Assembly (NCBI GenBank): GCA_035222895.1
Contig: JAVYIG010002513.1
Span: 1 to 64,000 of the forward strand
Length of the DNA stretch: 64,000 bases
Source of the DNA: Strongylocentrotus droebachiensis
Taxonomy: Eukaryota; Echinodermata; Echinoidea; Camarodonta; Strongylocentrotidae
Direction of reading: 5' to 3'
A program made the position numbers and the translations under genes. Under the pieces are notes generated by a model, which was given only the letters and a program-made list of their open reading frames with translations, made no database searches and was not told where the DNA came from. Below, piece by piece: positions 47,408-54,160 of this stretch. The stretch's first letter is position 1. The number at the start of each line of letters is the position of its first letter.

Positions 47408-47900
47408 ATTTTCACTATCCCTGGTCTGTGTGTGTTATTTTTGGTCTTTCTTATCATGTTTAATGATTAATTCATGGCATTCTAGATCAAATAATTATAC
47501 TCCCCCACAAAAAAAAAACGTCAACAATAATTAGGACACTTTGCTAGTATAGGCTAATATGCAAACATATTACTACGACGTAATACGTAATGCGAACATG
47601 GTTTCTTTAGGATACACAATTAACGGAGTAATGAAAATACCCTTGAGTTGATTCCACACAATGACCTTTCCATCGCCTTCTGTCTTCGTTCTTAATTACC
47701 AGAAACACCGCGTGATGGTTCCTGCGGATCATATCGACCAAGACCGACAGTCCATCGCTTTCTTCGGAAACCCCGACAACGACGCCGTTCTCGAGTGCAT
47801 CGACCAGTCCAACAAGTACCCTCCGACCACGATCATTGACCTGCTCAATATGAAGTACGAGCAGACGACAACGAAGAAAATGAGTCCTAGGACCTATTGA
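32013..47900 (+). CDS. 2-oxoglutarate/Fe(II)-dependent dioxygenase, isopenicillin-N-synthase-like, 7 coding exons
   Basis: Exons: 32013-32171, 32952-33067, 40025-40097, 41074-41190, 41869-42054, 46959-47069, 47703-47900. All have AG/GT borders, phases are compatible and the frame stays open for 319 residues to TGA 47898-47900. An acceptor at 32002-32003 (CTTTCCAG) suggests a 5'-UTR exon upstream. The N-terminus has the DIOX_N signature (VPIIDFSAYS, residues ~5-14). The catalytic fold has GEHCDYGGITLLFQD (H199-x-D201), GGTVVVNIGEIMQMWTSDKL, KHRVMVP (H256) and RQS (R269-x-S271, binds 2-oxoglutarate C5 carboxylate). It should be a soluble non-haem iron oxygenase using O2 and 2-oxoglutarate. The substrate cannot be told. 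The length is typical of the family (~310-340). Intron 2 (7 kb) holds a full ORF2 LINE, a SINE and TIR elements; intron 5 (4.9 kb) holds microsatellites and a satellite. A head-to-head paralogue starts at 6927. Confidence 0.9.
33485..33890. repeat. TATC/TATT-rich microsatellite
   Basis: A long degenerate CTAT/TTAT repeat (ATTGATTG at the start) in intron 2. It is also the sequence immediately upstream of the LINE, which may have inserted next to it. Tyr/Ile-rich frames are artefacts. Confidence 0.85.
33930..38441 (+). mobile_element. L1/Tx1-like non-LTR retrotransposon (5' truncated, ORF2 intact)
   Basis: A LINE inserted in sense orientation in intron 2 of the dioxygenase. One long ORF2 (33988-37716) is followed by a ~700-bp 3' UTR that contains GT-rich sequence and a duplicated tail: 38003-38220 and 38223-38441 both read CTTTAAACCTTCCTCTACTG...GGAAATAAAATATCATT plus an A-rich end. 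No ORF1 is seen upstream, where the sequence changes to a microsatellite. The intact ORF suggests a recent copy. Confidence 0.85.
33988..37716 (+). CDS. LINE ORF2: APE endonuclease-reverse transcriptase-zf-RVT
   Basis: From the first ATG (33988) the frame is open for about 1242 codons; it is also open 15 codons upstream to a TAA at 33928. N-terminal APE-type endonuclease: FLQETF (catalytic Glu), GGDFNV, QSRLDYIF and TPDHAGV (Asp/His). Its very start reads TVRGLRDRV, where related proteins have NVRGL, so the first catalytic Asn is missing or replaced by Thr. Coiled, Lys/Glu-rich linker. Reverse transcriptase: NKSPGNDGFSTEFYF, KNYRPITLLNVDYKI, AVDFEKAFDCI (motif A), NRGVRQGDPLSPYLF (motif B), YADDITLF (motif C, catalytic Asp pair). 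C-terminal finger CSFCRLEVETYQHLFLDC (zf-RVT). This set fits the L1/Tx1 group. It nicks target DNA and primes reverse transcription. Transcribed with the host gene, it would lie in intronic sense sequence. Confidence 0.9.
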   Translation: MTVRGLRDRVKRKKIFQWCKMSANMIFLQETFSTEDIEYSWKGDWEGSMFFSHGSNHSRGVIVMFKPGITFVVEKTLIDEGGRYVIIKGKCQGEKLILGSVYFPTRNKENAQCDFLSDLNKIICSVFSQEYSLIIGGDFNVIMNHNLDYMGASNISKSKYRDSLLDFLDKLDLIDVWRKRHPNKKEFTFRQKQPLVQSRLDYIFISSKVDKLIRKSEILPSITPDHAGVRIEFNNLVDSFVYGKSYWKFNSSLCNEKDFVDGVKKKISEIEETWRNQITSKIKFWDFMKMKLREYIMKFSRERAKLRRVHTEKLEKEIKDLEYRLTINIDCHKSIQDEIDMKKMELEKLFDYSRQGLKVRSRTEWSEEGEKNSKFFEQLLKSNKRKSVIKEIYNENKETVRDGKGILKIIREFYENLYACKNGEITEDIENMFLNELPKLSKENKEYCEGKITLAECYQAVKEMKWNKSPGNDGFSTEFYFTFWPILGKTIVEAFNESFETKMLSNSQRQGVITLIEKEGKDPLYMKNYRPITLLNVDYKILSKVLATRVKEVLEDIIHYDQVGYVKDRNIGEAVRLIDDTFFQSLYQPVGFLIAVDFEKAFDCISHKLLFKALEQFGFGNVLCSWVKTLYTNVSSCVMNGGHSTGYFGINRGVRQGDPLSPYLFVIVIELLARYIRKDESIKGVGFGNKEIKQVLYADDITLFLKDMDSINKVKKVFKNFEKLSGLKINMDKTNFMWLGEESDRPGLLFFGHRVQHIKILGVYFARHSKIKDDLNYKEILSKIKRLIGWWKQRDLTMFGKIKLLKIYVFSKLNYVSSLMTVPQNIFEEIEKISFNFIWGGRDRIKRKILYQDYCAGGLRVTNFKIFIKTQRIMWIKRLLYGEKYSGWKVTFDHFFRSLGGRIIFLCNYDINKMDLKGIPSFYKDMLKAWQELDKCRHFGENKNNPIIFSNKCICLSNKTFFDVELFQKGILQASDIIVRGHLKPILHFLNLGFETKSLLRIQKIFSAIRNDWIQSDFMEVDTENFEIELMIFGRLQKLCDIKSRRLYDYFTEDLQKEYTLHVTDGNCQFDLGMTELKETFTRMKCAMLCNKHREFQYKQLQGAVYTKRELFKFGSESDHFCSFCRLEVETYQHLFLDCLKVKRLWQEVIQKLHLIEIDIDDWKPIFMGISGNTARIFVINCIIFLVKYIIFISRKEGTLPSVQKTVHMLKNYRDEEYKMAFKKGKLGMHLQKWEQIDAFLL
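38470..38625. mobile_element. small palindromic MITE
   Basis: CAGAGCCATCTATATACAGA...GTTTGGCCAACTTGG and its complement CCAAACTCTGTGTATAGATGG, with inner GGGACACAACGTGGCG versus CGCCATATTGTGTCAT. ~155 bp, no coding, located just after the LINE A-tail in intron 2. Confidence 0.65.
38784..38986 (+). mobile_element. tRNA-derived SINE
   Basis: The head matches a tRNA: TAGCTCAATCGGTAGAGC (A box) and CCCGGGTTCGAAACC (B box) at normal spacing. The body AAGGCATTAATCC...AGGTCCCTCGGAGAGGACC and tail GCTTTCTTAGCAGTCAGG are not tRNA. A truncated relative is at 5995-6100. As only the head is tRNA-like, it is a SINE and not a tRNA gene. Confidence 0.8.
39035..39170 (+). pseudogene. LINE C-terminal fragment
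   Basis: GDRSFLCAAPRL, then a one-base shift to WNRLPLEIRKAPSLE and FLIKTENSL. This is the conserved C-terminal end of many CR1/L2-type ORF2 proteins (SF..AAP.LWN.LP..IR..). A short relic in intron 2. Confidence 0.65.
39219..39886. mobile_element. TIR element with 89-bp near-perfect inverted ends
   Basis: The left arm 39219-39307 (AGTAGGCTTGCGGGTGCACC ... AGGGTTTGTAG) is an almost exact reverse complement of 39798-39886. The interior has a second inverted set around AGTCCxGAAAAGGACT and a C run. No transposase is seen, and it ends 138 bp before exon 3 of the dioxygenase. Confidence 0.75.
40399..40640. repeat. interspersed repeat, copy 3 of 3
   Basis: Same family and orientation as 5396-5640, here in intron 3. 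The core TGCTAGATGATCAACCATTT...CCACACCGTTTCTTTCACAA is well conserved. Confidence 0.65.
41465..41855. repeat. TAG/AAT/GAT trinucleotide microsatellites
   Basis: ACT/TAG-type repeats (41465-41635) followed by AAT/GAT-type repeats up to the acceptor of exon 5 at 41868. Poly-Leu or Met/Ile frames are repeat artefacts. Confidence 0.9.
42096..42540. repeat. (GAT)n microsatellite
   Basis: Degenerate GATGAT/GATGTG repeat directly downstream of exon 5. Confidence 0.9.
42690..44770. repeat. ~100-bp satellite with HindIII-type site and GC hairpin, ~20 units
   Basis: Each unit carries CGCGCGAAGCGCGGAAGCTT, then ACGTTTCATTAAATCATTAG, AGAAAGAAGACGATTCGTTG and TACCGTTCTCGACTC, and a run of T/C. CCGCGC-GAA-GCGCGG can form a 6-bp stem with a GAA loop. 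A ~620-bp block (about 43190-43810) is repeated next to itself (43810-44430), giving a higher-order unit. It lies in intron 5. Frames read through it are accidental. Confidence 0.9.
44890..45500 (+). repeat. ~120-bp tandem repeat with GGGGCAGAGCCCC hairpin (composite element part)
   Basis: About five units: GGGGCAGAGCCCC, CTCAGGGGTTTTAGGCATT, TAATTACGGTCAGATGAGCA, TTTTGATACC, GTGACACTGGCAGG. The same unit occurs in reverse orientation at 57770-58500 and 62900-63110, each time in the same relation to the following block. Confidence 0.85.
45600..46580 (+). mobile_element. composite non-autonomous element, G-run/CT repeats and hAT-like end
   Basis: After a unique part (45660-45800, TTTTCCAACAAACGCATAAA ... 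AATTAGAAATAAACCACG) come four ~175-bp repeats of TTGTTAGCGGGAAAATTGCA + CT-rich sequence + G run, ending CCTGGATCCGCGCCTG at 46580. The 57250-57770 segment is the reverse copy of this block. The terminal CAGGCGCGGATCC resembles hAT-type ends, but no TSD is confirmed. Confidence 0.65.
46581..46820. repeat. (GAT)n microsatellite
   Basis: Degenerate GATGAT/GATAGTG repeat in intron 5, following the composite element. Confidence 0.9.
47320..47410. repeat. CT-rich microsatellite
   Basis: TCTC/CCTC repeat in intron 6. Confidence 0.85.
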
Positions 47901-47950
47901 AGATCAATCGATTGATTTTGCTTCTGTCGCGTTCTTTTCTTCTTTGCACG

Positions 47951-48160
47951 AGTCTTCTTCTTCTTCTTCTTCTTCTTCTTCTTCTTCTTCTTCTTCTACT
48001 TCTTCTTGTTGTTGTTGTTGTTGTTTTTTTTGTTCTTCTTCTTCTTCTACTTTTTCTTCTTCTTCTTGTTCTTCTTGATCTTCCTTTTCTTCAACCCTTC
48101 TTCTTCTTCTTCGTCATTTTCTTCTTCTCCTTCTTCTTCTTCTTCTTCTCATTTTTCACT
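47951..48160. repeat. (CTT)n microsatellite downstream of dioxygenase stop
   Basis: TTCTTC repeat beginning ~50 bp after the TGA, so probably within the 3' UTR. Confidence 0.9.
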
Positions 48161-48197
48161 CTCTGTGAATATTATTGTTTGATGGTATGTTCATCAA

Positions 48198-48225
48198 AAT
48201 AAATTAACTAAGAATAACTAATAAA
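48198..48225 (+). promoter_or_regulatory. candidate polyadenylation signals of the dioxygenase gene
   Basis: AATAAA at 48198-48203 and 48220-48225 are the first canonical signals after the stop codon at 47900. Their use is inferred only. Confidence 0.35.
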
Positions 48226-48284
48226 TAATATATTTTAATGTCTGACGAAGGACCGGCAATCCCTAAATGGGATAATTTACCACC

Positions 48285-48348
48285 GCACCCTCTCTCCCTG
48301 TCCCGGTCTCTGTCTCTGTCTGTCTCGCTTTCTGTCTGTCTCTGTCTC

Positions 48349-48380
<32 letters not shown>

Positions 48381-48382
48381 CC
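48285..48382. repeat. CT/GTCTCT microsatellite
   Basis: GTCTCTGTCTGTCTC changing to (CT)n. Confidence 0.85.
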
Positions 48383-48547
48383 AATGTAGGCCTATATGGA
48401 TATTCTTTTAATCTTTTTATTCACTTTGGTGAACTTACGGATACGATTAAATATTTTTTTTAAAGGTCAACATCAAACCTCAGGCCCCTTTTTCCCCGAA
48501 AGAAAGCAAGATAATTTGAAAATAGTTATGTTCGCTAATCAAGATGA

Positions 48548-48610
48548 TATTTATATATTATTGGATGGCTGTGACTGTGATACACGATTATATTGCTCTA
48601 GCTATGAACA
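48548..48610. repeat. half copy of the 27.82 kb hairpin repeat
   Basis: ATTGGATGGCTGTGACTGTG, then GATACACGATTATATTGCTC, TAGCTATGAACATTTTGAA: this matches one arm of 27820-27914 with about one change in six. The second arm is missing. Confidence 0.5.
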
Positions 48611-50589
48611 TTTTGAATTTAGTTGACCTGGAAGTTAACACATCTTTATCGCTGTACACGACGCCATTAATATCATCATTTATAGATGCAGTCAGAGTGG
48701 CAGAAACGTGACCATATTGACCATAATATTGACCATACTGTTGTCGTAATCAAACATGTCACATGCTGGTACGCGAAGCATAAGGGCTTCTTTATGTGCT
48801 TTTACATTATCCAGCTGACGTAACCTTAAGTTAAAGACAACCGGCTTCCCTACCAGCTTTTAATTCGGAGTCGGGAACTAGAAAAATACCCCTAAACGCG
48901 TACGGCATAATTTTGAAAAAAGAACCCTTTTTTTATAATGGACGTCTTTTAACCCCTTAACGCTCGGACCGCGTCCAATTTATAAAAAAAATACCATTTT
49001 TAATACGTTTTCTTAGTCATGCATGCTTACAGTATTTATATTTGAATGAGACCCCTGGGTTTGTTGGCCGCTTTGTCTTATTCTTTTATATATTTTTAAA
49101 AGATACTTTCACCGTTTTCAGTTAATGCATGCTTTTGAGTTAATCTCTCAGTTTTAAAAGAATTTATATCAAGTTTGCATTGTAATTATTCTCCTTTTTC
49201 TCTTTTAAAGGTTTACAGTTTTGTAATGACTGGTCTTTATTTTAAATGTTATAATGTTTTGTATGAATTTTGCATAATATTTAATATGGTATTTGTATTT
49301 TATTAGAAATAAAATAAAACTAAACAAATTGAGCAGTACTCAGTGGAATTCTAGTTTCTGTCATTTAAATACCAACAATCAATATTCCCTTGAAAAATAC
49401 AATGATGTCAACCTCTAAATGGACGAATGAATGCAACCACAAAAAAGGGAGACTTATAATCCCTTTAAACTCTTCAATTACTATCTAGAGCTTTGTGCGA
49501 TATTTAGAAAACAACAAACAGTTTAAGAAGTGACCGTAAAAGTTGGCTATCTTGATTTTAAAGTGATATTACCTTTGATATTTTAAGCACTTACTTTGGG
49601 ACAATTCCGTCTACAAATTGTGATTTTATCATTTCTAAGAGTTTATCCCACTTCTTCCTGACTGTCCTAGTCTACCCCCCCCCCATTCATCAAATCTAGA
49701 GGTGGAAAGGGTATATTATGTGTGAATATGTAGCCCCGGATAAGTATTACATGTATTGTTTTTAAAAAAAGGAAGGGGCCACCATAAATCTTTACAAAGT
49801 AAAAAGTCCTGCCTAATTATTCGTGTCCCACCTTTTTGGGGTGTTTTTGTGTCACTTTAACGGCGGGGCTAAGCTGTACAACAAACTCGAATCTTATCTT
49901 TTATTTCCAGAACGCTCATAATTACGTAACTGGTAAACACAAAGTCATGAATGTAAATAACGGTTTACCGTAAGGTGGACGCGTGTTTGCTTTATAACGC
50001 TGGTCGTACACAGACGGCTTTGATTTACAGTCCATTCTTGAAACTGACCGTCGACTCATGCAACAGCATTCTGTAAGTATCCGTATCTTGTTGTATATTT
50101 TTTTGTCTTCAAATGTTTCTTGTCGTTTGGAAGCTTGAGTATAATTTATGTCTAGTTTGTTCTAGTTCAGCGTAATGCAATCGTGCTATGTCATGTAATT
50201 CTCTGAAAGACTTCGACTATTAAACAAGGTTTGGTTACGACTAGTTAATTTGTTAGAGTTCTAGTTTAGAAAAAAATGGAATCTAAAGCTATATAAGGAC
50301 ACTTTGTACGCAGACGGTTACAAAGAACTATCATTTAGATATTTAAGAAAAATGTTGCATTGGATCAAAATCGATCGCAATTTTTTCCAATTATCCGGCG
50401 CAAAGTAACCATCTCCCAGCTCTCCTCTAAATCGTTGCGATTGTTACTCTCTGTACTGTAGTAGCGTTTTTTTGCGATACGATTGTGACTGTTCAACTCC
50501 GTCTCGAATCGTCCGTGATTTTAACTCCTCTGACAATATTGCACCGGGCTCGAAGATTTCGTTCTGTTATAGGCCTCACGGTTTATAGG
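48611..50589. other. no gene recognised
   Basis: Long stretch with no supported coding. A short ATG segment followed by CTGTAAGTATCC (50058-50085) looks like a first exon with a donor, but nothing downstream confirms it. Confidence 0.4.
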
Positions 50590-50647
50590 CAGTGGCGTAG
50601 ACAGGTTCGTACACCTGGGGGGGGGGGGGGGGGGGGAGGGGATGACT

Positions 50648-51075
50648 CAGGGGCGGATTTAGCTTTTTGCTAAGGGGGGGAGGGTGACCAAAATAATGAC
50701 GATGCGGAGCATCGTCCACGAGCCGCGAAGCGGCGAGCCGATTTTTTTTTTGGGTGTTTATTTGAACCCCGTAAGTGATGTTTTCCTGGCATCTATTAAC
50801 ACAATGGAGACCATAAAAAGCAGTGCATGATAACGGCTTTTTAAATCAAGTAACAGTTAAATACAGTTATATCCAGAGTTATCATGTGTTTGGTTAAGTT
50901 ACCAGATGAGTTGAATATCTTCTCACAATATTTGCACTTGAAAGGGTTTCTCTCCAGCGTGCGTTCTTTTTTTTTTTTTTTTCCCAATTTTTTTCCAATT
51001 TTTTTCCTTTTTTTTTGGCCGCCCAAGGGGGGGGGGGGTTTAAACCCCCTACCCCCCCCCGTAGATCCGCGCCTG
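50648..51075. mobile_element. hAT-like element, inner, with captured zinc-finger sequence
   Basis: Ends CAGGGGCGGATTTAGC and ...GTAGATCCGCGCCTG are inverted relatives. The interior includes GAGCCGCGAAGCGGCGAGC (a GAA-loop hairpin like that of the 43 kb satellite) and a minus-strand C2H2 fragment. No transposase. Confidence 0.55.
50870..50975 (-). pseudogene. C2H2 zinc-finger fragment
   Basis: On the minus strand the frame reads NPFKCKYCEKIFNSSGNLTK then HMI: C-x2-C-x12-H-x3-position with the typical F and L. Just upstream, in another frame, GEKP (consensus TGEKP linker) is visible, so one extra base separates linker and finger. The second zinc His is not in the expected place (HMITLD where HMRTH is usual). 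It is one broken finger, probably captured by the surrounding transposon. Confidence 0.65.
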
Positions 51076-51082
51076 TTTAATC

Positions 51083-51124
51083 TTGTGGTTATCTTGTGGT
51101 TTCCAAACCACAAGATAACCACAA
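51083..51124. repeat. perfect 20-bp palindrome with 2-nt loop
   Basis: The left arm TTGTGGTTATCTTGTGGTTT, centre CC (51103-51104) and exact complementary right arm form a hairpin just after the inner hAT-like element. Confidence 0.85.
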
Positions 51125-51185
51125 AATACTTGTAAGATTTTCTTTTTTTTACCGTCTGGATTGGCTTTCACCGTGTGAATGCGGC

Positions 51186-51305
51186 TAATAACAATAAACA
51201 CAATTACAATAATGATGAGGATTATTATTATCATCATCATAATTATTATTATTATTAATATTATAATTGTTATCATTATTATTATTACTATTATTATCAT
51301 CATGA
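51186..51305. repeat. (ATT)n/(ATC)n microsatellite
   Basis: ATTATT repeat with ATC interruptions. Confidence 0.9.
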
Positions 51306-51445
51306 CTTATTAAGTAAGCAAATATCATTCCCCAAAACCTGGGGGGGGGGGGATGATTGTACATGCCATCCCCCCCACCTTGTGAGGTGGGGGGGGGGGG
51401 GGTGCATCCCCCTCATCCCCCCCTCCCCCGTTGCCTACGCCCCTG

Positions 51446-52480
51446 AGGGTAGGGTTAGTGGGATTGGGTTTTATTTAGGTTAGGATAAGGGTAGATGAAT
51501 GGTACAAAAATGTGGATATTTCATATTCAAAGTTCAGTAGTGTAAATGGCACCAGTCATCTGTGATTATGCAAATGAGCGTCCACAATGTTTTTTAATAG
51601 GTTGAATGGAATTTCATTGGTAAATGAATGGTGCCCAATGGTACGTTGCGAGCGTTATCTCAATGGCCTATCAAAATGGTATTTAAATGGTGATTGTGAA
51701 TGGTAACCGTATTGAATTTTCAATGGTACTTCCGAATGATATCTATTGGTATACCGGCAAGCCTTTTATTAAGTCAAAGCAGACCGGGAGCCAAATCTGA
51801 AAAAGCGGCTCCCGGTCCTTAATTTTTTAGAGAACCGGGAGCCGTTTTCCAGGACCAGGAGCCGTTTCCAAAATTGATGAAAATATGTATTCTTTTAAAT
51901 TATTTGTTAACCGTTACCTTTTATTTATAGGCCTAAATACGGTAGTTTAATTTCTAGTTTACATTTTGAGCACTCTTATGTTAAATCACTCATACCTTGG
52001 ATAAATCTGTCATGTGTAGTTCATGTTTTATACTATTTAGGGGGAATTAAATTATTTTCATAAAAAAAATATTTAAGAAAAACCATCTATAAGATTTGTT
52101 AAATATAATTTTATTTACCTATTTTATCAGAAAAATCCATTATTTAAAACATCACAGAATTTTAGTCAATGAGTACGAGGGGCGCTGAATTGCGGCGCAA
52201 CACAAGATGATGTTCTATGCCGAAGTTGCGGCACCCATTGGTGCTTAATTGCGGTCGAATCAAGCCAAGTCTGGAGTTGCAATCAACTTTGTACATAAAG
52301 TCAATGCATCAGCAGCAGGTCCGGTGTTTGGTTTCCATTTGGCTTTCTGAAGATACCATCACATTCGTAAACTGGTAACAAAATCGCAGATTTCTTGATT
52401 TTTAGCGCTTTTTTGGTGAAGCTGTTTATTAAAACTAGGCTAAACTATGGTGGCTCTGAAGGGACATCGCGAATAGACTA
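51446..52480. other. no gene; small hairpin at 51782-51817
   Basis: Mostly AT-rich unassigned DNA. At 51782-51817, GACCGGGAGCC and GGCTCCCGGTC form an 11-bp stem. Two more ACCGGGAGCC-like copies follow to 51870. From 51545 to 51750 there are several AATGGTAN/TGAATGGT echoes. Confidence 0.5.
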
Positions 52481-52690
52481 AATCGTGAAAAATATGCGAT
52501 AAAATTCACGATATCGTCAATTTTATCGCATATTTTTCACGAAGAAATTCACGAAATTGACGATATCGTGAACTTTATCGTGAACTTTTCACGATAAAAT
52601 TGACGATATCGTATATTTTATCGTGAAAAGTATACGATAAAGTTCACGATAAAATTGACGATATCGTATATTTTATCATGAATTATTTTC
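52481..52690. repeat. CGATATCG-rich palindromic patch
   Basis: Four CGATATCG sites (52509, 52561, 52604, 52659) are embedded in repeated ATAAAATTGACGATATCGT, TATTTTATCGTGAAAA and TTCACGATAAA modules in both orientations, so the 210 bp can pair in several ways. No coding. Confidence 0.85.
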
Positions 52691-53546
52691 TCCTGGCCTG
52701 GGCGGTTCGTAAACAAAACCAGCCCTATATCATTGTATATAGCTAGCTTGATTGAAGACGATTATTAATTATGACGAGACGTTTTTACGATGATCGATTT
52801 CTGTGAAAATGGTAGGTTTAACTTCATATTATGCTCTATTTGTATTTTATTTTTGACAAGATAGGGGTAAAAGTAATTGCACAGCGGAAAAATTATCCGG
52901 TATGCAATTAATGGTCTAGAGATGCACTCAACATGCTCAATGCATTTTCCCATACATTCATTTCCATGTTGTATTTGTAATATCCTGATATACCTAGTAT
53001 TGAGTAGACTCTAATGTAATTGATCTAGATCTAGGCCTACTTTTATTAGTAGGCCTACGAACTAGCACACTCAATTTCTCAAACTGAGTCAACAAAGACT
53101 GACAGAGTGATTGCAATAGCACACTCGTACTCGTCGACTAGACGCAAACAACTGAGCTGAGCTGAGCTGATTCAATTCGATGTAGGCAAGCACCAGATCT
53201 ATAGATCTACAAATCATGATAGATAAATACAAGGGATCGTTTAACAATGTTAAGTCTGACTCTGAGATGCAATCATGCATGGCCCTAGATCTATGTGTTA
53301 TTTATAATATTATTATGTCTGTGATACAGTGTAATATCATTATTTTATGTCATGATTATACTAAGGGGCGCTGGTCCGAGAATGAGGATCGTCTGCATAA
53401 ACAAGGATATCATAGTCGTAAAAACGGACAAATTGCGTTCGCGAACGTCTTTTTTTATCGGCACTCTGCGGGTTTCAGGTTCCCAGCGCGGGCATCGGGG
53501 CATGCAAAAAAACAGATTCCTTGTAAGAAAATAACCCCAGTCTCCT
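52691..53546. other. no gene recognised
   Basis: AT-rich. (GAGCT)n-like GAGCTGAGCTGAGCTGA at 53154-53170 is the only local repeat. Short frames without domains. Confidence 0.5.
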
Positions 53547-54160
53547 TGGCACTTGTTCAGAAACGTATCTAAAATTTGACCCGTAACTCTGGCGTGGAGA
53601 TACCCTACTATAACATACCCAAATTAAAGTAAATATTCATTAAATGTCCAAATAAGATCATGAGTTAAAAGTCGTTATGTTTATTACCTGTTTCGTGTCA
53701 ATTTTTTTGTCATTTTTGGAGTATTTTTTTGAAAAACAATGATATTACTATACACTTTTTCTCAGGTTTCACGGCAAACCGCTGCACAATACAAGTGCAT
53801 ATCGATGGTGAGTTGCGGGCGGCGCACGCCTGTGTGAAGTTATCTCCCATAATGAGGATCCAAGACATTACTTCACACAGGCGCGCATCTGCCCGCAACC
53901 CACCATCGGTTTGCACTTGTATTGTGCAGCGGTTTGCCGTGAAAAAGTGTAGGTATACTGATATCATCGTTTTTCCGAAAAATACTCCAAAAATAACAAG
54001 AAAATTGACACGAAACAGGTAATAAACATAACAACTTTTAACTCACAATTTTTATTTGGACATTTAATGAATATTTACTTCATTTTGGGTATGTTTTAGT
54101 AGGGTATCTCCATGCCAGAGTTACGGGTCAAATTTTTGATAGGTTTCTAAACAAGCGCCA
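53547..54160. mobile_element. 614-bp foldback MITE
   Basis: The ends TGGCACTTGTTCAGAAACG and its imperfect complement ...TTTCTAAACAAGCGCCA run inwards through ATTTGACCCGTAACTCTGG, ATTCATTAAATGTCC, TTTATTACCTGTTTCGTGTC and AACCGCTGCACAATACAAGTG up to a centre near 53855. Arms are about 280 bp with scattered differences. No transposase. Confidence 0.8.

Larger units (their letters stand above)
50590..51445. mobile_element. hAT-like element, outer of two nested
   Basis: The left end CAGTGGCGTAGACAGG (50590) and right end CGTTGCCTACGCCCCTG (ending 51445) are inverted relatives with CAG/CTG termini. G and C runs sit inside both. No clear 8-bp TSD was found. It contains the element at 50648-51075, a palindrome and an ATT microsatellite. 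Confidence 0.5.
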
